Part shown: positions 34,842 to 42,671 of the stretch, piece by piece | How the letters are laid out: each line of letters starts with the position of its first letter | How positions within the stretch are numbered: position 1 is the first letter of the stretch | Assembly: GCA_017988335.1 (NCBI GenBank) | Contig: JAGNRZ010000005.1 | Span: forward strand, 1-45,166 | Origin: Ferruginibacter sp. | Lineage (GTDB): Bacteria; Bacteroidota; Bacteroidia; Chitinophagales; Chitinophagaceae | Reading direction: 5' to 3' | Length of the DNA: 45,166 bases | Translations under genes and position numbers: made by a program | The notes under the pieces: generated by a model | What the model saw: only the letters and a program-made list of their open reading frames with translations | The model's database searches: none | Told to the model about the DNA's origin: nothing

Positions 34842-35138
34842 TTATTGATTTAATGGGTTTTTATCCCATTGCTGTTGGCATTCATTTGCATTTACAGCAG
34901 CATCTAAAACTTTTTTGTTAGCCTCTTCTTCAGTTTTAAAATCGGCAACCATTTTTTCGCCTACACAATTGCAAATGCCTTTAAGGCGTTTTATTTGCTT
35001 GTCGGTTAAATTGTATTTACCTTTTGTTGCAGCATCAAAACAGCTTTTAGAAGCAGTTTCAGCATCCCATTTTGAAGATGTTGTGTTTTTACAGCTAAGC
35101 ATTAAAATAAAAATGGTTGGAAAAATCAATTTTTTCAT
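34842..35138 (-). CDS. Small Cys-containing lipoprotein, paralog 1
   Basis: 98 residues. Lipobox LMLSC with C16. It shares with the neighbour a block of (I)C-N/D-C-V/A-G/A-EKM-(V/A)...K(T/S)E/S-EANK and a late Cys (CQQQW / CAEKL), so both hold a CxC pair and at least three more cysteines: a likely disulfide-stabilised helical hairpin. No known family was recognised. One base separates it from the paralog gene. Confidence 0.78.
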   Translation of the reverse strand: MKKLIFPTIFILMLSCKNTTSSKWDAETASKSCFDAATKGKYNLTDKQIKRLKGICNCVGEKMVADFKTEEEANKKVLDAAVNANECQQQWDKNPLNQ

Positions 35139-35139
35139 T

Positions 35140-35421
35140 TTATTTAGTTTTATTTTTTAATAATTTCTCTGCACAGTCTTGCCCAATAAGCATTTGATTG
35201 TACTTATCTTTATTAGCTTCACTTTTGGACTTATACTTTACTGCCATTTTTTCTGCCGCACAATCGCAAATTTTTTCAGCGGTTTCCATGGGTATTGCAC
35301 CGTCGTCTATTTGTTTTTTACTGTCTTGCATACACCATTTTTTTGCGGCTTGTTTGTTCCACTCTTTTGCTTTGCAGCCAAATATTAAAATGGCAAGTAA
35401 TGGCATTAGCATTTTTTTCAT
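35140..35421 (-). CDS. Small Cys-containing lipoprotein, paralog 2
   Basis: 93 residues from ATG 35421 (MKKMLMPLLAILIFGC, lipobox C16); an ATG two codons earlier is equally open. The mature part KEWNKQAAKKWCMQDSKKQ... contains ICDCAAEKM and ends with DCAEKLLKNKTK. It is a divergent duplicate of the next gene with the same cysteine spacing. Function unknown. Confidence 0.78.
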   Translation of the reverse strand: MKKMLMPLLAILIFGCKAKEWNKQAAKKWCMQDSKKQIDDGAIPMETAEKICDCAAEKMAVKYKSKSEANKDKYNQMLIGQDCAEKLLKNKTK

Positions 35422-35444
35422 ATGCATATTTTAATGTTTTCGAT

Positions 35445-36650
35445 TTAGTATTGTCTGTAGAAAATTCTACCTGTGCTATTTATCATTATTAATTTGCCAT
35501 TATTGGCCGACACCATTTTGCCATCGCTACCATCTAATTGATTAAAATATCCATTGCCAGAATATTGATAAATTTTACCTGTTGTATTGGTTATAAATGT
35601 TAATCCGTTATTATCTACCGTAATATCTTTTGCATCACTTCCTACTATTTGCGACCAACCTGTACCGTTATGTTTATATATTTTACCAACAGTATTAGTC
35701 ATGTAAACTGTGCCGCCGCCTGCGGCAATTCTTACGCCATCGCTACCTTGCATTTGAATCCATTTACGATCATCAAAAGTGTAAATTTTGCCCACTTTAT
35801 TTACCATCCAAATTTGGCCTGTGCTATTTACTGCTACATCCACTGCATCGCTACCCGGCAATTGTTTCCAGCCATTATTTACTAATTGATAAATTGCTCC
35901 AGCAGTATTAGTAATTACTACCTTGCCAGCATTTGCTGCAATTGATACAGCATCGCTGCCTTGCATTTGGCTCCACTCTACGCCATTATATTGATAAATT
36001 TTCCCTGCGGTATTTGTTATGTATAAATTACCATTATCGCCTTGTGCTACATCCCTTGCATCACTACCTATCATTAATTTCCAAGTAGTACTACCCAATG
36101 CCCTTTGTGCTATGTTTGTTTCACAAGCATCTTTTAAATAATAATGGCTTACAATATCGCCTTGCTGTTCCGCATTATAATCGTCTAACTTTTTATTTAC
36201 ATCACATGTATAAGCATAGCCGCCTTCCTTTATCCATTCAAACTGAGTGCCTTTTGCCTTTTTGGCTATGGCAGTTTTAATATTGCAGAATATGTGATTA
36301 CCAACAAACTCTTTTGCATACCAAGGCAAGCCATAATGTTTTATTTGCCATGCATGGGTAAGCTCATGTGCAAATATGACTTTGTTGGCCAAACAGTTTT
36401 CATAAAGGTTACCCATATTCATACGTATATAACCTGCACCAATAAGCCCACCTACGGTAGGCCTTACATAATATGCACCATTGGCAGGCGATGTACCATC
36501 GGTAATAGTAATTTCGTATTGTGTAGGAAACTCCCTCGGAAATAAACTAAGGGCAAATAAATACTCTTCTGTTGTAATTGTTCTGGCTCTTTCGGCAAAA
36601 ATATTTACCATAAAAAGTATTAATACAATTGTTGTTGTTATCTTTTTCAT
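35445..36650 (-). CDS. Predicted secreted HELTH metallopeptidase-like domain fused to six tectonin-like propeller blades
   Basis: 401 residues. Signal peptide 1-19 (ends NIFA). Residues about 30-185 hold a zincin-like region: HELTH at 95-99 in VIFAHELTHAWQIKHYG, and a candidate third ligand E161 in NAEQQGDIVSHYY. DUF4157-type and related proteins have the same H-E-x-x-H-x-x-Q pattern. From residue 195 six repeats of about 36 residues begin with GSD (195, 231, 266, 302, 337, 374) and carry TNTxGKIYQYNGxxWSQM, typical of a tectonin/tachylectin-like six-blade propeller that usually binds glycans. A Cys pair (150/176) may brace the first domain. It is a middle gene of the operon; cleavage activity and ligand are inferred, not shown. 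Confidence 0.82.
   Translation of the reverse strand: MKKITTTIVLILFMVNIFAERARTITTEEYLFALSLFPREFPTQYEITITDGTSPANGAYYVRPTVGGLIGAGYIRMNMGNLYENCLANKVIFAHELTHAWQIKHYGLPWYAKEFVGNHIFCNIKTAIAKKAKGTQFEWIKEGGYAYTCDVNKKLDDYNAEQQGDIVSHYYLKDACETNIAQRALGSTTWKLMIGSDARDVAQGDNGNLYITNTAGKIYQYNGVEWSQMQGSDAVSIAANAGKVVITNTAGAIYQLVNNGWKQLPGSDAVDVAVNSTGQIWMVNKVGKIYTFDDRKWIQMQGSDGVRIAAGGGTVYMTNTVGKIYKHNGTGWSQIVGSDAKDITVDNNGLTFITNTTGKIYQYSGNGYFNQLDGSDGKMVSANNGKLIMINSTGRIFYRQY
35448..36068 (-). repeat. Six tandem tectonin-like repeats (coding)
   Basis: Each unit is 105-111 bases (35-37 codons) beginning with GSD and containing NTxGKIYxY. The last unit is shorter and ends the protein. Confidence 0.85.
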
Positions 36651-36666
36651 AATTTTCTTTTACGAT

Positions 36667-37071
36667 TTATTTATCACTAAATTTTATATCTGTAGTATCA
36701 TTCTTGCTACTTATTATTAAAGTGTGCTTATCAATTATTTTTATTTTACCAAATAGTAATGTATCGCCACTAAAAGATTTTAACAAAATGGTATCGCCTT
36801 TTTCTTTTTCAGTATCTATCACTCCTTTGTATTGTTTTGATTTGCCATTTGTAGGGACTACATCATAATAAAAATATCCGCTCTCTTTAATTTCCATTCT
36901 TATAAAACCACTATCATGTTTATTGTACCACACCCCTACTGTTTTTATTTTATCTTTTTTGTTGCAAGTTTTTGGCATAAGTATAGCAGCAACAAACCAA
37001 ATAATAATTAACCCTGGTATGGTTATTATCCAACGTTGTTTACCTGCAATACTTGTTATGGTCTTAATCAT
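36667..37071 (-). CDS. Small membrane-anchored protein, unrecognised
   Basis: 134 residues. One N-terminal membrane segment (about 14-33, IITIPGLIIIWFVAAILM) with a short cytoplasmic tail, then a beta-rich outer part (VGVWYNKHDSGFIRMEI, YFYYDVVPTNG, TLIISSKNDTTDIKFS) reminiscent of lipocalin-like strands. No family identified. Four bases follow the stop of the upstream repeat protein, and the metallopeptidase-like gene starts 16 bases further on, so it is in the operon. Confidence 0.7.
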   Translation of the reverse strand: MIKTITSIAGKQRWIITIPGLIIIWFVAAILMPKTCNKKDKIKTVGVWYNKHDSGFIRMEIKESGYFYYDVVPTNGKSKQYKGVIDTEKEKGDTILLKSFSGDTLLFGKIKIIDKHTLIISSKNDTTDIKFSDK

Positions 37072-37075
37072 TCAC

Positions 37076-38677
37076 TTACAATTTAAAAATGATATAATTA
37101 AACCTTGCCAAATTGGTTGTATTGGCGTTAAAAAACAATTGAATATTTGTTGTGGAAGTTAGCTTTGCTTGATGAGTACTACCCGTTGCACCATCTACAT
37201 TGGTTACTACAACCATCGTATTCGTAAAATCCCATCCTGCAGGTACTGCGGCAATAGTTAAGTTTACAATAGCAAAGCCAGTTGTTACACTTGTAACAAT
37301 GCTGCCACTATATTTAGTTCGTATTCCACCTTGTACATCTAACGATGTTGCAGGATTTGTAGTACCAATACCAACATTAGTGCTTACTGTTGCACCATTT
37401 ATACCTGCGGTGTTGCCTAATACCATTGAATTATTTGCACTTACCAATGCTTTTGAGCCTATGGCGGTTGCATCAATTAAGCTATCGCCCAAAACATTAG
37501 CTTGAATACCAATAGCAATATTTAATTTACCATGCAGATTAGATTGCATGGCGTAATTCCCAATTGAAATACTGGAGTCTCCATTTCTATTAGCATTATT
37601 TGCATTTACCCCAATGGCAATATTTTCTTTTCCGGTAATATTTGTGTTTAGTGCTGCAGAGCCAATAGCTATATTATTACTGCCTGTTGTATTTGCATAC
37701 ATTACGCCATGCCCAAAAGCCAAATTATTAAACCCAGTAGTTGTATTATATAAGGCGTAATTACCAAATGCATAGTTATCAAATCCATTATCTAATTTGT
37801 ATAATGAATTTATCCCTATTGCAAAATTTCCTCCAAAGCCATCTTTAAGAGAGTATAATGCACTGTTACCAATTGCTATATTGGTATTCGATTTTAAGTT
37901 ATTGAAAAGTGTTTTATTACCAAATGCTAAATTATCCGACCCTTCAAAAGTGAATGTACTACCAACACTATTATTATACAAGGCACTATCTCCTATTGCA
38001 ATTAAACCAGTTCTATTTTTAGAATTAAATAATGCTGCATTGCCAATACCAATATTATTATTCCCACTGGTATCAAGTCCTAGTGTATTTACGCCTAAGG
38101 CAATATTATTTGCACCAGTTTTGTTTTTACTCAATGCTGATGAGCCTAGTGCTACATTGTTATAGGCAGTAGTTGCATTACCAAATGCACTATCACCAAT
38201 AACTACATTATTGCTACCAATGCTATTAATACCAGTACTGGCTCCAATAAAATAATTCTTATTTGTTGCATCCAATCTCCCAATCCATTCATTATTTTGC
38301 CTAAAACTAAGTGGTACGTTATCTTTTGTACCAATAAAACTTGTTGTAGTATTTGTTCCTACATTTCCTGTTGTTTTCCATGCAATAGTATCAATGCTAT
38401 TGCTTGCTGCCAGCCAAAGCCATTTTGTACCGTCGTAATAATTAAAGCCAATACTATCGGGAGTGTTTTGATAAACTAATAAACCAACAGCAGGGCTGGC
38501 AATTGCATTTTTTTGAGCTTTGCTTAATCTTGGAATCAAAACACCTTTGTTTGTAGCACTTGCATCTAAAATAGAAGAAGGGTTTGCAACTACACCAGTA
38601 CTATTAACAGCAACAGATTGGGCAAACCCAATAGTAGCAATAAAAAAAATAATAAAAGTGACAATTACATTTTTCAT
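37076..38677 (-). CDS. Secreted fibre-like protein with about a dozen YadA-head/tail-fibre repeats
   Basis: 533 residues from ATG 38677 (MKNVIVTFIIFFIATIGFAQ signal peptide); a TTG two codons upstream is unlikely. The N-terminal block ILDASATNKGVLIPRLSKAQ...GLLVYQ...GFNYYDGTKW is common to Bacteroidota fibre proteins. Residues about 156-422 are repeats around NNIAIGNSALY of roughly 24 residues, as in YadA-type left-handed beta-roll heads. NVGIGTTNPATSLDVQG then leads to a C-terminal beta domain. There is no YadA membrane anchor, T9SS tail or S74 peptidase. It is the first gene of the envelope operon and divergent from the histidine kinase. Confidence 0.82.
   Translation of the reverse strand: MKNVIVTFIIFFIATIGFAQSVAVNSTGVVANPSSILDASATNKGVLIPRLSKAQKNAIASPAVGLLVYQNTPDSIGFNYYDGTKWLWLAASNSIDTIAWKTTGNVGTNTTTSFIGTKDNVPLSFRQNNEWIGRLDATNKNYFIGASTGINSIGSNNVVIGDSAFGNATTAYNNVALGSSALSKNKTGANNIALGVNTLGLDTSGNNNIGIGNAALFNSKNRTGLIAIGDSALYNNSVGSTFTFEGSDNLAFGNKTLFNNLKSNTNIAIGNSALYSLKDGFGGNFAIGINSLYKLDNGFDNYAFGNYALYNTTTGFNNLAFGHGVMYANTTGSNNIAIGSAALNTNITGKENIAIGVNANNANRNGDSSISIGNYAMQSNLHGKLNIAIGIQANVLGDSLIDATAIGSKALVSANNSMVLGNTAGINGATVSTNVGIGTTNPATSLDVQGGIRTKYSGSIVTSVTTGFAIVNLTIAAVPAGWDFTNTMVVVTNVDGATGSTHQAKLTSTTNIQLFFNANTTNLARFNYIIFKL
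37412..38212 (-). repeat. Head-like tandem repeats in the fibre-like CDS
   Basis: About twelve imperfect copies of a roughly 72-base unit coding for N-(I/L)-A-(I/F)-G-N-x-A-L-Y and variants; spacing varies in two places (LYNNSVGSTFTFEGSD and the RNGDSS turn). Confidence 0.75.
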
Positions 38678-38840
38678 AAACAATTATTAGAATCTATTTC
38701 AAAATCGTTTTTATTTTTTTATGAAAGAAGAAGTTAGCATTAGTAAAAAAATAAGAGCCAATTAATTATATGATACTTAAAGTTTTATTGTATAATTTTT
38801 AATTACAATTCAAAAATGTTATCTTTTACCTTAAATTATG

Positions 38841-38881
38841 TACCGCAAAAGAGTGAGTTTTAAAAAATACCGCAAAAGAGT
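38841..38881. promoter_or_regulatory. 14-bp direct repeat in the divergent spacer, candidate operator
   Basis: TACCGCAAAAGAGT occurs at 38841-38854 and 38868-38881, 27 bases apart start to start. It lies 49-89 bases upstream of the kinase ATG and 164-204 bases upstream of the fibre-protein ATG. The rest of the 246-base spacer is AT-rich and shows no clear TAnnTTTG match. Confidence 0.5.
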
Positions 38882-38929
38882 TACACAATAAGTGGTATGA
38901 ATTAGCAATTTTACTAAAGCAAAATTTTT

Positions 38930-40792
38930 ATGAGAAAAATATTCTTAATTACATCTTTATACAGTTGCTTAATAAACTTTAACTTAAAAGCACAAGAGAC
39001 CATCCTAGACCCCGACTCCTTAGTTATTGCATTGAACAAATTAAGTAACCCAAATAAGGAAGTGCTTAATAATTACCTACTAAAAATAGACACCTTAGAC
39101 TTACTTAATAATCAAGCTAAAAAAAATATATTAACATGGATAATTAGTGTAGCCCAAAAAAACAATGAAATTGATTTATGGGGTAAGGCACAATTAAAGT
39201 TAGCAAATGCTTATGCAGAAGTTATAGATTATCCTGAAGCAACAAAACAATATTTATTTGCAGACAGCTTTGCAAAAAAAAATAATTTACCTTTAATTGA
39301 AGCAGGTGCAAACTATGGATTAGCTAAAATTTTTGTTTATGTAGATACTATTTCTAATGCGTTAAAAAGAATAAACAAAGCCATTGATTTAGCCAAAAAC
39401 GACAACCAACTTCTTTCTAAATGCTTATCCCAAAAATCGTTTATCATACAATATGATTATTCAATTAGAGGTATTGACACAGGCTATGATGAAATATTTA
39501 ATTTAAAACAACAAGCAATTGAAATTAGCAAATCAATAAACGATAGTGCACTTATTTTAGCAAATTACATTGGACTATCCGAAACAAGAGCAGACAACAA
39601 TGAATTTGAAAAAGCTATTGCATTATTAGATGAGGCTAAGCCTTTTATTGTTGATGGCATAAAAGGCCAATCTAAAATTGGCTATTATTTCGTTTATGGT
39701 AAAACTATTTTACTAAAAGGGCTTGCACAAAAAAACAATAACGACTATAAGGCAGCAATTCCTTATCTAGAAAAAGCACTTGAATATGCACAATTATATA
39801 AAAATTTAGATTGGAAAAGCAATAGTGCAAGATGGCTTTCTTCAGCATATTTTTATGCCAAAGATTACAAGAATGCCTTTGATTATTTAAAAAAAGGAAC
39901 CAAGTATGCTGATTCTGTCAAAAGTTTAGAAAATAGCATTGAAGTAAAAACATTACAACGTAAATATGATTTTCAGCTAAAAGAAAACGAATTAATCTCT
40001 CTACAAAACGAAAACAATAAAAAATCTATTCTAAACAAAATTTTAATAGGTACAGCCCTTGCCTTAAGCTTAATTGTTTTTTTGGGCTATCGAAACTTTA
40101 GAACGAAACAAAAACTACAGCAACAAAAAATTTCCGAATTAGAAAAAGAAAAACAACTTGCCGCTATTGATAATTTATTGCAAGGACAAGAAGAAGAACG
40201 TAGCCGACTTGCAAAAGACCTACATGATGGATTAGGAGGAATGCTTAGCGGTGTAAAATTATCCTTTAACAACATGAAAGAAAATTTAGTATTAACACCC
40301 GAAAATTTTCAAGCCTTTCAGCAAAGTATTAATAGGCTTGATGAAACAATTACAGAGCTTCGTAAAGTATCTCATAATCTTATGCCAGATGTGTTATTGA
40401 AATTTGGGTTAACGGAGGCTTTGCAAGATTATTGTTCTCAACTCAATTCATCTACTAATGCAACTACCATTGTATTTCAACACATTGGCGAAAAAAGAAT
40501 TATTAGCAATACTGGCAATTTATACATGTATAGAATTATACAAGAGTTAATTAATAATAGCTTAAAACATGGAAATGCAACAAGCATTTTAGCACAATTA
40601 AATACTAATGCAGAAAAAATTTTAATAACAGTTGATGATAATGGCAAAGGCTTTAACCCTGCCGATTTAATTAATAGTAAAGGAATAGGCATGAGTAACA
40701 TTAAACAAAGGGTAGAGTATTTAAAGGGTAAAATGGATATTGATAGCCAATTAGGCAAAGGCACATCAGTTAATATTGAATTAAATATATGA
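38930..40792 (+). CDS. TPR-containing sensor histidine kinase, NarX/LiaS (HisKA_3) type
   Basis: 620 residues. Signal peptide (1-21), an extracytoplasmic TPR-like helical sensor (about 25-345), one membrane helix (about 367-388), a coiled-coil linker, then the HisKA_3 dimerisation domain with the phospho-accepting H432 in LAKDLHDGLGGMLS. The HATPase domain at about 530-620 has the N box ELINNSLKHGNA, and G boxes DDNGKGF and GIGMSNIKQRV. It probably senses a periplasmic signal through the TPR part and phosphorylates the regulator encoded next, whose start overlaps its stop by four bases (ATGA). Divergent from the envelope operon. Confidence 0.93.
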   Translation: MRKIFLITSLYSCLINFNLKAQETILDPDSLVIALNKLSNPNKEVLNNYLLKIDTLDLLNNQAKKNILTWIISVAQKNNEIDLWGKAQLKLANAYAEVIDYPEATKQYLFADSFAKKNNLPLIEAGANYGLAKIFVYVDTISNALKRINKAIDLAKNDNQLLSKCLSQKSFIIQYDYSIRGIDTGYDEIFNLKQQAIEISKSINDSALILANYIGLSETRADNNEFEKAIALLDEAKPFIVDGIKGQSKIGYYFVYGKTILLKGLAQKNNNDYKAAIPYLEKALEYAQLYKNLDWKSNSARWLSSAYFYAKDYKNAFDYLKKGTKYADSVKSLENSIEVKTLQRKYDFQLKENELISLQNENNKKSILNKILIGTALALSLIVFLGYRNFRTKQKLQQQKISELEKEKQLAAIDNLLQGQEEERSRLAKDLHDGLGGMLSGVKLSFNNMKENLVLTPENFQAFQQSINRLDETITELRKVSHNLMPDVLLKFGLTEALQDYCSQLNSSTNATTIVFQHIGEKRIISNTGNLYMYRIIQELINNSLKHGNATSILAQLNTNAEKILITVDDNGKGFNPADLINSKGIGMSNIKQRVEYLKGKMDIDSQLGKGTSVNIELNI

Positions 40793-41418
40793 GTACAATA
40801 AAAGTATATATAGTTGATGACCATTTATTAATTATTGAAGGCATTATAGCTTTACTACAAAACGAAAAACAGATTGAAGTAGTGGGCTTTGCCTCTAATG
40901 CCAATAATTGTTTACAGTTTTTAAATAGCACTAAAGTAGATGTACTAATTACCGATATTAATATGCCTGAAATAAGTGGGATTGAGTTATGCAAAAAAGT
41001 AAAAGCACAACATCCATCAACTAATGTTATTGCATTAAGCACATATAGCGAAGGTGCTTTTATTTCTAAAATGCTTGATAGTGGTGCCAGTGGTTATTTA
41101 TTAAAAAATGCCGCTAAAGCCGAAATTATTGAAGCCATTGAAATAGCACATAACGGAAAGCAATACTTGCCATTTGATGTACAAAAAATATATACAAGCA
41201 CTTTAGAAAAACAGAGTCAAACCCCCTTGCTTACTAAAAGAGAAAAAGAAATTTTAAAATTAATAGCAGATGGCTTTACTAATCCTCAAATAAGTGAAAA
41301 ATTATTTATTAGTATTGACACTGTAGATACACATAGAAAGAATTTACACACAAAATTAAATGTAAAAAACACGGCTCTACTTATTCGTAGAGCCATAGAA
41401 AATAATTTATTAGAATAG
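40789..41418 (+). CDS. NarL/FixJ (LuxR-HTH) response regulator
   Basis: 209 residues. Receiver domain 1-120 with acidic pair D10-D11, phospho-acceptor D56 in LITDINMP, a switch Thr/Ser (ALSTYSEG) and K near 104 (YLLKNAAK). The GerE/LuxR helix-turn-helix covers about 145-205 (LTKREKEILKLIADG, then NPQISEKLFISIDTVDTHRKN). Partner of the upstream kinase by translational overlap. The divergent envelope operon and its own promoter region share a direct repeat that is a likely target, but binding is inference. Confidence 0.94.
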   Translation: MSTIKVYIVDDHLLIIEGIIALLQNEKQIEVVGFASNANNCLQFLNSTKVDVLITDINMPEISGIELCKKVKAQHPSTNVIALSTYSEGAFISKMLDSGASGYLLKNAAKAEIIEAIEIAHNGKQYLPFDVQKIYTSTLEKQSQTPLLTKREKEILKLIADGFTNPQISEKLFISIDTVDTHRKNLHTKLNVKNTALLIRRAIENNLLE

Positions 41419-41439
41419 TTTTTATTTTGGCAAGTACAG

Positions 41440-41447
41440 TACATTTG
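41440..41447 (+). promoter_or_regulatory. -7 promoter element of dprA
   Basis: TACATTTG, perfect TAnnTTTG, 16 bases before the dprA ATG. Confidence 0.55.
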
Positions 41448-41463
41448 TATTTTACTATTATAT

Positions 41464-42564
41464 ATGTACCAAGATTTACTCTATCAAATAGCCATAACCC
41501 TTGTACCCAACATTGGAGATGTACATGCAAAATCGTTAATAAACATTTATGGTAATGCTCAAAATATTTTTAAAGCAAAGAAAAAGGAGTTAGAAAATAT
41601 AGAAGGCATAGGCACTGTAAGAGCTAATAGCATAAAAAATTTCACCAATTTTAGTAGCAGCGAAGCAGAAATAAAATTCATTGAAAAATATAAAATTACT
41701 CCCCTATTTATAACTGACGAAAATTATCCTAAACGGTTGTTAAACTGCTATGATAGCCCAGCATTATTATTTTATAGAGGTAATGCTGATTTAAACATAT
41801 CAAAAATTGTATCTATAGTTGGTACTCGTAAAAGTACCGATTACGGAAAATTATTTACCGAAAACTTAATTGAAGGGTTACAGGAGCAAAACATTTTAGT
41901 AGTAAGCGGTTTAGCTTTTGGCATAGATACAATTTCACACAAAGCTGCACTTAAAAACAATTTACAAACCGTTGGTGTGCTAGCCCATGGTTTAGATAGA
42001 ATTTATCCTGCACAAAACAAACCCTTAGCAAAAGACATGATTGAGCAAGGAGGCATACTAACCGATTTTATGAGTAACACTTTGCCCGATAAACAAAATT
42101 TTCCTAAACGAAATAGAATTGTTGCTGGTATGTGTGATGCGTTAATAGTAATTGAAAGCGGTATTAAAGGCGGCTCGTTAATTACTGCTGAACTAGCTAA
42201 TGGATACAACAAAGATGTATTTGCTGTACCTGGCAAAACCACCGATAAAAATAGCGAAGGTTGCAACTATGTTATTAAACAAAATAAAGCATCCTTAATT
42301 ACTTGTGCTAATGATTTAATTGAGTTTATGAACTGGACATCAACAGAAAAAAAGCCACAAAAAAAGCAAAGAGAATTATTTATAGAGTTAACTGCCGATG
42401 AAAAAACCATTGTAGATATATTACAACATCAAGATGGTGTACAAATAGATGAACTCTATTTTAAAAGCGGCTTAAGCAGTAGTGCAGTAGCACAAGCTTT
42501 ACTAATGTTAGAAATGCAAAATGTGGTAGTAAGCTTGCCAGGAAAAATATATAAGTTAGTATAA
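41464..42564 (+). CDS. dprA: DNA processing protein DprA/Smf
   Basis: 366 residues. An N-terminal HHH/SAM-like domain (about 1-65, with EGIGTVRANSIKN), the Rossmann-like DprA core (about 70-285: SIVGTRKSTDYGK, VVSGLAFGIDTISHKAAL, ESGIKGGSLITAELA, VPGKTTDKNSEGCN) and a C-terminal winged-helix DprA_WH domain (about 305-366, ending LPGKIYKLV). It loads RecA on incoming single-stranded DNA in natural transformation. Convergent with a T9SS-secreted protein gene. Confidence 0.95.
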   Translation: MYQDLLYQIAITLVPNIGDVHAKSLINIYGNAQNIFKAKKKELENIEGIGTVRANSIKNFTNFSSSEAEIKFIEKYKITPLFITDENYPKRLLNCYDSPALLFYRGNADLNISKIVSIVGTRKSTDYGKLFTENLIEGLQEQNILVVSGLAFGIDTISHKAALKNNLQTVGVLAHGLDRIYPAQNKPLAKDMIEQGGILTDFMSNTLPDKQNFPKRNRIVAGMCDALIVIESGIKGGSLITAELANGYNKDVFAVPGKTTDKNSEGCNYVIKQNKASLITCANDLIEFMNWTSTEKKPQKKQRELFIELTADEKTIVDILQHQDGVQIDELYFKSGLSSSAVAQALLMLEMQNVVVSLPGKIYKLV

Positions 42565-42581
42565 ATAAATTAATTAAGGCT

Positions 42582-42615
42582 AAAAAAAAGAGGTTGTTCT
42601 TTTAAAACAACCTCT
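42582..42615 (-). terminator. Terminator between dprA and the T9SS protein gene
   Basis: A 10-bp perfect stem AGAGGTTGTT (42589-42598) / AACAACCTCT (42606-42615). On the minus strand it is followed by eight T, so it chiefly stops the T9SS gene's transcript; it may also act on dprA. Confidence 0.8.
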
Positions 42616-42671
42616 CTCTTTCAAAAAAAATAATTATACTTTAACAAACCTATTCTTATACTTAAAATAAA

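Noticed and set aside
35445..36650. An eCIS or Rhs toxin module, suggested by the HELTH-type (DUF4157-like) motif
   Set aside because: No contractile sheath, spike, tube, ATPase or Rhs gene lies in the window, and the protein has its own Sec signal peptide.
36098..36720. Several plus-strand open frames antisense to the HELTH-tectonin gene
   Set aside because: The minus strand encodes a coherent secreted multi-repeat protein; these frames show no motif or signal sequence.
37412..38212. A CRISPR-like or satellite DNA array
   Set aside because: The repeats are imperfect at DNA level and strictly in frame; they encode protein repeats.
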